DNA of 64,000 nt from Bacteroidales bacterium. Its GTDB lineage: Bacteria; Bacteroidota; Bacteroidia; Bacteroidales; Tenuifilaceae. Below, in pieces: positions 7,283 through 15,666 of this stretch. Within the stretch, counting starts at the first letter, position 1. Each line of letters starts with the position of its first letter. Where the stretch lies: the NCBI GenBank assembly GCA_011045955.1, contig DSBV01000109.1, forward strand, positions 42,934-106,933, written 5' to 3'. The notes beneath the pieces are model-generated. The model had not been told where the DNA came from. It made no database searches and was given only the letters and a program-made list of their open reading frames with translations. The position numbers and the translations under genes were made by a program.

Positions 7283-8130
7283 TTGAATATGAATAATATA
7301 AAAACAAAACCGACAATTATTGAGTTTTGTCGGTTGATAGTGAAAAATATTATTGGATATAGAGTGTACAGGGCAAACGATCCTTCGCGTGAGTTCATTG
7401 CTGTTTCTGGACATATTCATCCCGACACAATGTTTTTCGATTCCATTTCGCTCAATACCTTGTCGCAGAATATATACTATCGGGTATCAGCAGTTAATAG
7501 CCGTTATCAGTATTCGGTACAGTAGCCAATTCTAAGGTTGTGCCGTCCCGATTCTAATTCGCCCGCCCCGGCTGTTATCTACGATTTTTTAGTTCCCGAA
7601 AAGTCGGTAACCCTCAATTGGCATTGCAGCCCAAGCTCCGATGTGGCGATACAACGTATTCTGCGTCGAACCGAAAGCGATTCGCAATGGTTTGTGATCG
7701 ATAGCTTGAAACCAGGCGTTGGGAAATATGTCGAATTGAAGGTTGTTCCCAAAACAACCTACTACTACTCGCTGGTAAGTGTCGATAGTTCCGGGAATAT
7801 TTCCAAAATGGCCAGTTCCATATCGGCACGGCCATACTACACCAGTAAACGTGAATCGGTTAAGCAGTTTACTGCCAAGTATAATAGGAAAAGTAATTCG
7901 GTAACGCTAAATTAGCAATACACTGAAAACCAGTCAAGTGGTTACTGGTTTGTGTTTTACAGAAAAACCAACAATAACGATTTTATTGAGCTGAAAGGCC
8001 TTAAACCGGATATTAATGAGTTTGTGGATTCATCACCGCAAAAGGTTTAAATACCTATGGTATTTTTATAATGACTGCCGATGGAGAGCAATCGGAAATG
8101 GTTACTCAAAAGATTGATGTTACTGAGTAA
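7283..8130 (+). pseudogene. Decayed fibronectin type III-like protein fragment
   Basis: Successive pieces in one frame read like tandem FN3 domains of a large Bacteroidota surface protein: NIIGYRVYRANDPSREF, then a Pro-rich linker SNSPAPAV, then TYYYSLVSVDSSGNIS, then SSGYWFVFYRKTNNNDFIEL. In-frame stops occur at 7523 (TAG), 7913 (TAG) and 8048 (TAA). A one-base shift near 8040, in an A run, restores KGLNTYGIFIMTADGEQ to a final TAA at 8128-8130. Around 7522-7545 another frame (VANSKVVP) fits better, suggesting two further small indels. The 5' part of the gene is missing. An inverted repeat (ccgacaa 7310-7316, ttgtcgg 7327-7333) lies where the recognisable sequence begins. Confidence 0.8.
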
Positions 8131-8137
8131 AAGTATT

Positions 8138-8165
8138 AAGCCCTGCAAAAAGCAGGGCTTTTATT
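8138..8165 (+). terminator. Terminator behind the FN3 pseudogene
   Basis: Perfect 9-bp stem (aagccctgc / gcagggctt) around aaaaa, followed by ttta. It lies 8 nt after the last stop of the decayed gene and is the intact remnant of its transcription unit. It may also stop transcripts from crtB on the other strand. Confidence 0.85.
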
Positions 8166-8187
8166 CAATTTCTTTGATTTTAACACC

Positions 8188-9036
8188 TTATATCAAACCA
8201 ATTTTTACTCTGGCCCAGCTGCTTGCCATCAGCAACATTTTTTTTGTGTTGCTTATTCGGTAGCGTTTACCAAGGAGTTTGGGTGGAGAAATTTGTTTTA
8301 TCTTACTAAAAAGCGATAGGTAGTAACGGTAAGCTACAAAAACTCCCAGTTTATATTTGTCCTCCAACATTTTAATGCCTTCAAGTGCAGCATCAAAATC
8401 CGATTGGATATCGGCTTCAATTTGTAGTTTTTGTTCCAGAGTAAAGTTGTTGAAATCGACATTCGGAAAGTAAACCCTGCCCAGATCGTAGAAGTCCTCA
8501 CTTATATCACGTAAAAAGTTAATTTTTTGGAATGCTGTCCCCAGCCTTCGTGCTGGTTGGTAAAGTTTTTCATACATAACCTGATTGCCTCGGCAAAAAA
8601 CTTTGAGACACATTAGTCCAACCACTTCGGCCGAACCGTAAATGTATTCGCCTATCTTATCCTTATCGTATGTTGTTGGGTCAAGGTCCATTTCCATGCT
8701 ATGCAGAAAGGCATCTATTAGGTGCCTATCGATGTTGTACTGGTTAGCCACAAGCTGAAAGCTTTGCAGTATTGGATTCAGGGAGATACCCTCTTCAATG
8801 GCTTTATAGGTATCTGTTTTAAATCGGGCAAGTAGCTCAGGCTTATTGAATTGATGAAATGAGTCCACAATTTCATCGGCAAAGCGCACAAACCCGTAAA
8901 TGGCATAAATGGCATCGCGGGTAGGCTTATCGAAAAGGCGTGTTCCTAAAGAAAAACTTGTGCTGTAGCGGTTAGTTGTAATCCTGCTACACTCCATGCA
9001 TACATTATTATAAAGTTCGATTCTATCGCTTATCAT
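8188..9036 (-). CDS. crtB: Phytoene synthase
   Basis: A 282-residue trans-isoprenyl diphosphate synthase that condenses two geranylgeranyl diphosphates to phytoene, the first committed carotenoid step. Both Asp-rich Mg-binding motifs are visible: DEIVD within GFVRFADEIVD near residue 53, and RDISED near residue 175. The CrtB assignment rather than a squalene synthase rests on the crtI neighbour. Its start overlaps the end of crtI by 14 nt, so the two are translated from one mRNA. No GGPP synthase gene (crtE) is in the window. Confidence 0.93.
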   Translation of the reverse strand: MISDRIELYNNVCMECSRITTNRYSTSFSLGTRLFDKPTRDAIYAIYGFVRFADEIVDSFHQFNKPELLARFKTDTYKAIEEGISLNPILQSFQLVANQYNIDRHLIDAFLHSMEMDLDPTTYDKDKIGEYIYGSAEVVGLMCLKVFCRGNQVMYEKLYQPARRLGTAFQKINFLRDISEDFYDLGRVYFPNVDFNNFTLEQKLQIEADIQSDFDAALEGIKMLEDKYKLGVFVAYRYYLSLFSKIKQISPPKLLGKRYRISNTKKMLLMASSWARVKIGLI

Positions 9037-10504
9037 ATCGTTTTACAATTTGCTCGGTGGTTAACTTTGAACTTACAACAGCCATTGGCAAGCCCGTTCC
9101 TGGAATAGTGCTCGATCCCACATAAAACAGATTTTTAAATTTCTCGTCGGTGTTATGGGGGCGCATGTAGGCTATCTGATTCAAGTCGTGGGCAAGACCA
9201 AGCCCACTGCCCTTGTACAGGTTAAACATTTTTTGCCAGTGGGTAGGGTTGTAAATTATATGGGTGTCGAGGTTACTGGCAATGTCGTAATCGACCCTCT
9301 CCGAAAGGTCGGCTATAATATTATCGGCCAGCTCATGGCTATCGGTCCAATCGGGTTTGTAGCGTAAATCGGGAACAGGACAAAGTATGAAAAGGCTCTC
9401 GCTGCCTTGTGGGGCAAATTCAGGGTTGGCTCTGGAAGGAACGTTAACGTAGTAGTAGGGTTTTTGAAGGCTTACCTGATTCTTAAAGATTTTGGAACTA
9501 TACTCCTTAAAGTTAGTCCCCAAAAAATAATTGTGAACACTCAAACCATCAATCTTTCCTTTTACTCCTAAGTAAACTGTAAATGGAGCAAGAGTCCATT
9601 TCATTTTATCGAGTTTAGGCTCGCTAAAAGCTTTGCGTTTAAGAATAGCGCCTCTAAACCAGGCTGCATCGGCATTTATAACAAAGATGTCGGCACTCCA
9701 AAGGTTTCCGTTTTGGTCTATCACATCGGTTACCTGTCCATTGTGGAATTTAACATCAACAATCTCAGTGTTGTAATGGAATTTTACCCCACGCATTGAG
9801 AGAATGTCAACCATGCCATCAACAATACTATACATACCGCCACGCACGTTGTGGTAGCCATCATGTTTGAGTTCTGTGTAGGTTAGTAAGGAGTAAACTG
9901 CAGGTGTATCGAACGGAGTGGCTCCTAAAAAGAATGCTACTAGCGAGAATATCACCTTAACCTCGTAGCTGGTAAACCTTCGGTTAAGCTCATCCCACAT
10001 CGTTTTAACCATCAACGGGGCATGACCCCAGGGCACTGAGGCCAATCCCAATGCGTAGGAAAGCAGGCTGTTGAAGTTGCGCCGAATAATTCGGTTTTCC
10101 ACATCATGGAAAAGTTTGCCTGTTTTTTCCAGGTATCGGTACATCTTCTCGGCAAATTCATCCTCAATGCCTTCGAACTCTTGCGCAAGCTTATCGACGT
10201 CCTTATGTATGGTAAAATATCTTTTTGAATTGCTGAAGTTGACCTTGTAAAGCGGGTCGAGTTCATAAAACTCGAATGGCTTATCTATGCCACAGAAATC
10301 AATTAGCTCTTTGAACTCGTAACTCATGGAGAAAAAGGTTGGGGCCATATCCCATGTATAGCCACTGTGTTGCAGCTTATTCAAACGGCCACCGGGTTGA
10401 TGAAACTTCTCAACCATTTCCACCTCAAAACCCAATGTAGTGAGCCTTAGTGCAGTTGATAATCCACCAAGACCCGTCCCAACAATAACAACTTTCTTTG
10501 CCAT
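9023..10504 (-). CDS. crtI: Phytoene desaturase (CrtI type)
   Basis: A 493-residue FAD-dependent desaturase that converts phytoene towards lycopene. The N-terminal dinucleotide fold reads VVIVGTGLGGLSTALRL, followed by the conserved PGGRLNKL; the C-terminal FAD-binding region is NLFYVGSSTIPGTGLPM. Length matches bacterial CrtI. It heads the minus-strand crtI-crtB unit and diverges from a second, CrtD-like desaturase across 107 bp that must hold promoters for both arms. It is clearly distinct in sequence from that second paralogue. Confidence 0.93.
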   Translation of the reverse strand: MAKKVVIVGTGLGGLSTALRLTTLGFEVEMVEKFHQPGGRLNKLQHSGYTWDMAPTFFSMSYEFKELIDFCGIDKPFEFYELDPLYKVNFSNSKRYFTIHKDVDKLAQEFEGIEDEFAEKMYRYLEKTGKLFHDVENRIIRRNFNSLLSYALGLASVPWGHAPLMVKTMWDELNRRFTSYEVKVIFSLVAFFLGATPFDTPAVYSLLTYTELKHDGYHNVRGGMYSIVDGMVDILSMRGVKFHYNTEIVDVKFHNGQVTDVIDQNGNLWSADIFVINADAAWFRGAILKRKAFSEPKLDKMKWTLAPFTVYLGVKGKIDGLSVHNYFLGTNFKEYSSKIFKNQVSLQKPYYYVNVPSRANPEFAPQGSESLFILCPVPDLRYKPDWTDSHELADNIIADLSERVDYDIASNLDTHIIYNPTHWQKMFNLYKGSGLGLAHDLNQIAYMRPHNTDEKFKNLFYVGSSTIPGTGLPMAVVSSKLTTEQIVKRYDKR

Positions 10505-10611
10505 AAGTACTTATTAACTATTTAAAACAGATTAACACTCATTAAATATACAATTTTAATTAAATTTACCATGAGTAATAACCAAAAAATTCCTTATTTT
10601 GTTTAGAAAAT

Positions 10612-12066
10612 ATGCAAATGATTTCAACAATTGGGGCAGGAATTGGCGGAATAGCCTCCGCTGTCAGGTTAGCCCGAAAGGGCTACCAAGTAAGGGTTTT
10701 CGAGCAACAGGGTAAACCCGGGGGTAAGCTCAATGAGTTAAGGGTAAATGGTTTCAGGTTCGATGCCGGCCCCTCGTTATTCACTTTGCCCCAGCTGGTT
10801 GACGAACTCCTTGCTGGCTCTAATACTTCGGCACTTAGCTACCAAAAACTAGAGCTCATTACCCGTTACTTTTACCCCGATGGCACTATTCTTAATGCCT
10901 GGGCCGAACCCGAACGATTTGCTGAAGAGGTTGCTGATAAGTTAAACGATAAGCGCACCGATGTGCTGCGTTACCTCAAGGAGAGTAGGGAACTATACGA
11001 GCTTACAGCCAACACCTTTGTGTACAGCCCTTTCCCACAGCTAAAAAATTTTTTCACGCTGCAATCGCTCAAACTTGCCATGAATCCTAAAAAACTCAAG
11101 GCGTTTGAAACCATGCATGAGGTGAACTGTAAGTTTTTTACCGATTTCCGTACCATCCAGTTTTTCGATAGGTATGCCACTTACAACGGCTCAAACCCAT
11201 ACCTTGCCCCCGGTACCCTTACCATGATACCCCATCTGGAGCATAACATTGGAGCATACTTCCCTAATGCTGGGATGTATGCCATAACAACCGAGCTGGT
11301 TCGAATAGCAGAGGGCTTGGGTGTTGAGTTTGTTTATAATGCTCATGTTGATAAAATTGATATCCGAAATGGCCGTGTAGTGGGCATAAAGGTTAATGGA
11401 AGTGGTGTTGAAAGCAGCTATGTGGTAAATAACACCGATATTTTCACGGCATACCAAACCTTGTTGAACGAAGTACCCTTGACCTCAAGACTGGCTGTCC
11501 AGCAGCCTTCGTCTTCGGCTTTAATCTTTTACTTTGGCGTTAAGGGATCCCACCCTCAACTCGACGTTCATAACATCCTGTTTACTTCCGATTACTTTTC
11601 GGAGTTTAAAGCTATGGAACAAGGCTTAATTTCCGATGACCCTACCGTTTACATTTTTATCACGTCAAAACGTATTATCACCGATGCCCCCGATGGGCAC
11701 GAGAACTGGTTTGTGATGATAAATGTTCCGCCAAATACCGGTCAGAACTGGGAAGAGCTTAGGCTTAAAGCTCGTGAGGCTATACTGGCCAAGGTGAAGC
11801 GTATGGTGGGTATCGACCTTGCCAATTTGGTTGTTGCGGAGGAGTATCTCGACCCTCTAAGAATTGAGCATCGCACTGGGTCGTTCCGTGGTTCGCTTTA
11901 CGGAATTAGCTCAAATAACCGGATGGCTGCATTTAACCGCCACCCCAATCGCAGCAAAAATGTGAAAGGCCTTTACTTTGTTGGCGGAAGCGTTCATCCG
12001 GGTGGTGGAATACCCCTTTGCCTGGCTTCGGCCAAAATAGTGGATAACTACTTCAAAACCCTTTAG
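10612..12066 (+). CDS. crtD: CrtD-like hydroxycarotenoid desaturase (CrtI family paralogue)
   Basis: A 484-residue FAD-dependent desaturase of the CrtI/CrtD family: Rossmann motif GAGIGGIASAVRLARKG, then KPGGKLNELR and FRFDAGPSLFTLP, and the C-terminal FAD site GLYFVGGSVHPGGGIPL. In Bacteroidota carotenoid loci the second desaturase next to cruF usually inserts the 3,4 double bond into a 1-hydroxy end group (CrtD role), which fits here. The CrtD call rests on context and on FDAGPSLFTLP; substrate is inference. The next ATG (10618) would remove only two residues. It is followed after one base by cruF. Confidence 0.82.
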   Translation: MQMISTIGAGIGGIASAVRLARKGYQVRVFEQQGKPGGKLNELRVNGFRFDAGPSLFTLPQLVDELLAGSNTSALSYQKLELITRYFYPDGTILNAWAEPERFAEEVADKLNDKRTDVLRYLKESRELYELTANTFVYSPFPQLKNFFTLQSLKLAMNPKKLKAFETMHEVNCKFFTDFRTIQFFDRYATYNGSNPYLAPGTLTMIPHLEHNIGAYFPNAGMYAITTELVRIAEGLGVEFVYNAHVDKIDIRNGRVVGIKVNGSGVESSYVVNNTDIFTAYQTLLNEVPLTSRLAVQQPSSSALIFYFGVKGSHPQLDVHNILFTSDYFSEFKAMEQGLISDDPTVYIFITSKRIITDAPDGHENWFVMINVPPNTGQNWEELRLKAREAILAKVKRMVGIDLANLVVAEEYLDPLRIEHRTGSFRGSLYGISSNNRMAAFNRHPNRSKNVKGLYFVGGSVHPGGGIPLCLASAKIVDNYFKTL

Positions 12067-12067
12067 C

Positions 12068-12706
12068 ATGGAACAGTTAACTAAGTATTTTAGAGTGCTA
12101 ATTCCCATAGCCTACCTGATAGGTGTGGCTGGTATATCAGTAAAAATTGATAGTCCTCAATATTTTAGGGTTACCACTTTTTTTGTCCCTCTGTCGTTTT
12201 TGATGCTGATACTTTTTCATAAGCCAAACAGCAGGAGGTTCTGGCTAATTATGGGTTTGATTGGTATTATGGGTTTTTCAATTGAAGCCATTGGAACCAA
12301 TACTGGGGTTATATTTGGTCGATACACCTATGGCGCTTCATTGGGCCCTAGCTTATTTGGCACACCTTTTAACATGGCCATTAACTGGATGATGCTTGTT
12401 TACCTTGTTGCATTTGTTTTGCAGCGCTGGAATACCAGCCTTGCCCTAAAGTCGGTTGCATCGGCAATTATTCTAACCGTATTTGACTGGATACTTGAAC
12501 CAGTGGCCATCAGGCTCGATATGTGGAGTTGGGATTGGGTAACGCCACCATTGCATAACTATATCGGCTGGTTTTTGTTCTCGCTTCTAGTGTTTGGAAT
12601 CTTTTACAGGTTCTCACCCAAATTGTATAACCCGCTCGCTAATCTTTTTGCGCTGATGCATGGTTTGTTTTTTATCGCTTTAAACCTTATTTTTAGGTTG
12701 ATTTAA
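12068..12706 (+). CDS. cruF: Carotenoid 1,2-hydratase, CruF family membrane protein
   Basis: A 212-residue polytopic membrane protein of the DUF422/CruF family, with about seven hydrophobic segments. The conserved core reads EAIGTNTGVIFGRYTYG, then FGTPFNMAINWMML, FDWILEPVAIRLDMW and the late HNYIGWFL. CruF adds water across the psi end of gamma-carotene or related carotenoids, giving the 1-hydroxyl that CrtD desaturates beside and that a glycosyltransferase can decorate. It sits between crtD (1-nt gap) and the acyltransferase. The hydratase role is established for family members; the exact substrate here is not shown. Confidence 0.88.
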   Translation: MEQLTKYFRVLIPIAYLIGVAGISVKIDSPQYFRVTTFFVPLSFLMLILFHKPNSRRFWLIMGLIGIMGFSIEAIGTNTGVIFGRYTYGASLGPSLFGTPFNMAINWMMLVYLVAFVLQRWNTSLALKSVASAIILTVFDWILEPVAIRLDMWSWDWVTPPLHNYIGWFLFSLLVFGIFYRFSPKLYNPLANLFALMHGLFFIALNLIFRLI

Positions 12707-12719
12707 AATTGGAGGCAAA

Positions 12720-13343
12720 GTGATTAAGCCGGCACATAACGCGTTGTACGAGAGGTTTTTCAATGCCTACTTCAACTACATTCTAAAACGAAATTTCAGG
12801 GAAATTCAAATTGAGGGTGAATTTATTCCCGATAATCGCTCAATTCTACTGGTGCCCAACCATTTTAGCTGGTGGGATGGTTTCTTTGCATGGAAATTGA
12901 ACACCATGCTTCTTCACAAGAAGTTTTACCTGATGATGCTCGAAAGCCAACTTGCCAAGCACCGCTTTTTTGCCAAGCTGGGAGCGTTTTCCATTGCACC
13001 AACATCAAAGGGTATGCTGGAGAGCCTAAGGTTTGCCCACGAGATTATTAAGCAGCCCAACAACCTTTTGGTGTTTTACCCGCAAGGCAAACTCTACAGC
13101 CAACATCACATGGCACTTGAGTTTCAGAAAGGGATTGAGCGAATAGTGGAGCAAGCGGATAATTTCAGGCTGCTCATGTGTGCAAACCTTATCGATTACT
13201 ACGCACACCCTAAACCATCGTTGACCATTTACCTGCAAGATTACGACCGGTTATCCGATTTTAATCCTATCCAGTTCCAGCTAACCTATAATCTTTTCCT
13301 AAAGCAGAGTATTCATAAGCAGGATAAAATACACAGGCAATGA
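12720..13343 (+). CDS. PlsC-like acyltransferase of the carotenoid cluster
   Basis: A 207-residue acyltransferase with the HX4D catalytic motif in NHFSWWDGF near residues 45-53 and the second block FYPQGKLYSQ. It lacks the long N-terminal membrane anchor of housekeeping PlsC. The start is GTG 12720, preceded by a clear GGAGG ribosome site, which is rare enough in Bacteroidota to support this start. Lying between cruF and the glycosyltransferase (4-nt overlap), it most likely attaches a fatty acid to the carotenoid glycoside, as CruD does in green sulfur bacteria. A general lysophospholipid acyltransferase is the alternative. Confidence 0.82.
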   Translation: MIKPAHNALYERFFNAYFNYILKRNFREIQIEGEFIPDNRSILLVPNHFSWWDGFFAWKLNTMLLHKKFYLMMLESQLAKHRFFAKLGAFSIAPTSKGMLESLRFAHEIIKQPNNLLVFYPQGKLYSQHHMALEFQKGIERIVEQADNFRLLMCANLIDYYAHPKPSLTIYLQDYDRLSDFNPIQFQLTYNLFLKQSIHKQDKIHRQ

Positions 13344-14443
13344 TATTGTTTTATATGGTTTTATCCGTTGTGGTTTTTGCGTTTGTCCGGTTTTTAGTTG
13401 CGCTTTTCAACTACCTTACCCAGCCCTACCTGATTAAATACCCGTTAAAAACGCCCGATAGCGTTTCGGTACTTATCCCTGCCCGCAACGAGGAATCTAA
13501 TATTAGGAATCTGCTTGCCGATTTACAGCAGCAAACCTACGGAGGAAATATCGAGGTAATTGTTTATAACGATTCCTCAACCGATGCTACCGGACAGGTT
13601 GTTGAGGAATTTGTTAGGGTTGATAATCGCTTTCGACTGATAAACGGTAACGTATTGCCCGATGGCTGGTTAGGTAAAAACAATGCCTGTCATCAACTTG
13701 CCCTGCAAGCTAAGGGCAATTACCTACTTTTCCTTGATGCCGATGTTAGGGTACAGAAAGACTTTGTGGAGCAAACCCTTGCCTACATGCAGCACAAGAA
13801 ACTTCATTTGCTATCGTTCTTTCCTTACCAGGTTTTGGGCTCATTTGGCGAGGCTATTACCGTTCCGGTTATGCAGTGGATTTTACTTTCGTTGCTGCCA
13901 CTCAAATTGGTTATGTGGAGCCGCCACAGGTCGCTATCGGCTGCCAATGGCCAAATGATGATGTTTAAAGCCGAAACTTACAGAAAACATCGTTTTCATG
14001 AGATGTTCCGGAACAATCCCGTTGAGGATATTCTCATAGCCCGAACCGTTAAACGTTTTGGATACCAGATGGCTACATTGCTTGGTTTGCCCGGCGATAT
14101 CCGCTGTAGGATGTATGTGAGCGGCAACGATGCCATTGAGGGTTTTTCGAAAAATGTTTGCGAATTTTTTGGGGGTGACCGTAAGGTAATGTTTGGTTAT
14201 GCAACCATAACCACCCTAGGCCCCTTTGCGGTGCTGTTTTTTATGCCTTACCCTTTGATTTTTATTTACTTTTTCTCGGTACTAATGGCTCGTATAATGA
14301 TTGCCGACCTCTCGAAACAAAGTGTTTTAAAATCTGTTATACTTTTCCCCCTGCAGCAGATGTCGTTTATGCAGATGGTTGTTCGTTGGGAAAAAAATCG
14401 TAGGAATGGGACATTAATGTGGAAAGGGCGAAAAATAGTGTAG
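13340..14443 (+). CDS. Family 2 glycosyltransferase, probable carotenoid glycosyltransferase
   Basis: A 367-residue GT2 enzyme. Residues 1-25 form a membrane segment, followed by the GT-A domain: VSVLIPARNEESNI, NDSSTDATG and the metal-binding LFLDADVRV. The segment PDGWLGKNNAC is characteristic of CrtQ/CruC-type carotenoid glycosyltransferases. Two or three hydrophobic segments follow near the C-terminus (TITTLGPFAVLFFMPYPLIF). It overlaps the acyltransferase by an ATGA. The neighbours argue for transfer of a sugar to the hydroxyl installed by CruF; the sugar donor is unknown. Confidence 0.85.
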   Translation: MILFYMVLSVVVFAFVRFLVALFNYLTQPYLIKYPLKTPDSVSVLIPARNEESNIRNLLADLQQQTYGGNIEVIVYNDSSTDATGQVVEEFVRVDNRFRLINGNVLPDGWLGKNNACHQLALQAKGNYLLFLDADVRVQKDFVEQTLAYMQHKKLHLLSFFPYQVLGSFGEAITVPVMQWILLSLLPLKLVMWSRHRSLSAANGQMMMFKAETYRKHRFHEMFRNNPVEDILIARTVKRFGYQMATLLGLPGDIRCRMYVSGNDAIEGFSKNVCEFFGGDRKVMFGYATITTLGPFAVLFFMPYPLIFIYFFSVLMARIMIADLSKQSVLKSVILFPLQQMSFMQMVVRWEKNRRNGTLMWKGRKIV

Positions 14444-14448
14444 CTGTT

Positions 14449-15186
14449 ATGATAAGATACTTAGTATTACTTGTCGTTCTTACTCTTTCATCGTTTGGCC
14501 TGCAGGTGTATGGCAGTGCAGACGATTACGACCAATGCCTTTACATGGCCTTTGTATCGGGCAACATGGCCGATTGGGAAAAGGTTTTGGATGAGTTCGA
14601 AGCATTAGCCACCAAAAGCCCAATCGCTGCAAACCGATTTAAGCTCTTGCATGCCCAGTACGGTTACATTGGATACTTACTGGGTGTAAACCAAACCGCA
14701 AAGGCAAAGCGGCTAATTGAGAAAGCCGAAAAGCAGGCCAATATTTTGGCTGGCATATCAACTTACCAATCTACAGCCAAGGCCATGCAGGCCGCCCTGC
14801 TGGCATACAGAATCTCAATAAGTCCCTACAAGGCGCCATTCCTGGGCCCTAAAAGTGCATCGCTAATTGATGAGGCGCTGACGCTTAGCCCAACAAATTA
14901 CTATGCGCTTATCGAAAAAGGCAATGCACGGCATTATGCCCCAGTAATTGTGGGAGGTAACCCCACCGAAGCGGTTGAACTTTACCGCAAAGCCATTGAG
15001 CTAATTGAAAAGGAATATCCAACCGGTAAACCCAAAACATGGTGGTATATCAACACCTATACACAAATGGGGCTTGCAGCGCAAAAGGCCGGCAATAAAA
15101 ACCTTGCCAAAAAAATTTACCAAACCATATTGACCATTGAGCCCAACTACCAGTGGGTAAAGGAGGAATTGTTACCGAAAGTGTGA
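14449..15186 (+). CDS. Exported TPR protein, last gene of the carotenoid operon
   Basis: A 245-residue protein with a signal peptide (MIRYLVLLVVLTLSSFGLQVYGSA) and tetratricopeptide-type helices, for example AVELYRKAIELIEKEYP and MGLAAQKAGNKNLAKKIYQT. It probably faces the periplasm. The start at 14449 gives the signal peptide; the frame is open into the preceding gene. TPR proteins are recurrent last genes in Bacteroidota carotenoid loci as far as I recall, but its job is unknown; it may scaffold or localise the pigment or its enzymes. Confidence 0.72.
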   Translation: MIRYLVLLVVLTLSSFGLQVYGSADDYDQCLYMAFVSGNMADWEKVLDEFEALATKSPIAANRFKLLHAQYGYIGYLLGVNQTAKAKRLIEKAEKQANILAGISTYQSTAKAMQAALLAYRISISPYKAPFLGPKSASLIDEALTLSPTNYYALIEKGNARHYAPVIVGGNPTEAVELYRKAIELIEKEYPTGKPKTWWYINTYTQMGLAAQKAGNKNLAKKIYQTILTIEPNYQWVKEELLPKV

Positions 15187-15377
15187 TTCAGAGCAGAGGT
15201 GAGAGTTAGATTTAATTTGGAATTGAACCCTCTGAGTACTGAAGCGTGAACCGTTGTTCGGGATAGATAAAACTAAAATCCGTCAATTGAAAAAACTTTT
15301 GACGAACAGACAAACAAAATCTATCCATTCCAAAAGTTCGGAACGAAAGATTTTGATAAATTGAGATTATCTCGATA

Positions 15378-15391
15378 AGTCAATAGAAACA
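15378..15391 (+). repeat. Left copy of 14-bp repeat AGTCAATAGAAACA
   Basis: Identical to 21317-21330, just beyond the last gene of the GT4/GH130 operon, in the same orientation. Confidence 0.6.
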
Positions 15392-15404
15392 AGGTGTGTA
15401 TATA

Positions 15405-15418
15405 TTTTTGTGTTTCTA
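15405..15418 (-). repeat. Inverted 14-bp repeat, complement of 21323-21336
   Basis: TTTTTGTGTTTCTA here is the exact reverse complement of TAGAAACACAAAAA at 21323-21336. With the direct copy at 15378 it forms an inverted pair (TAGAAACA / TGTTTCTA). Confidence 0.55.
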
Positions 15419-15666
15419 GTGTCTAATCTTGGGTTTATAATTTGCACCATTTAAAACTTAAGTGTAAGTGTTTGTGTATAAATTTCATAATGTGTATTCA
15501 AGGGAGAATGCCATAAAGATATAACTATTTTAACAGTTTATGAATATTAGTAACAATATCTTTTCATACGTATGCAAGTAAACGATTTCAAAAAATAGTT
15601 TATAGGATTTGTTGTTTTTAATTTGTTTTATTATTTTTTGGGATTGTTAAACTTAAAATAAGCACG

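Larger units (their letters stand above)
15187..15666 (+). other. 480-bp AT-rich gap between the carotenoid and GT4/GH130 operons
   Basis: No open frame of note. It must contain the promoter of the next operon; I could not find an exact TAnnTTTG box (TATAATTTG at about 15437 is one base too long). It holds an inverted repeat (cgtcaa about 15274 and ttgacg about 15290) that may end the carotenoid transcript, and the repeat copies at 15378-15418 that recur at the far end of the next operon. Confidence 0.5.
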
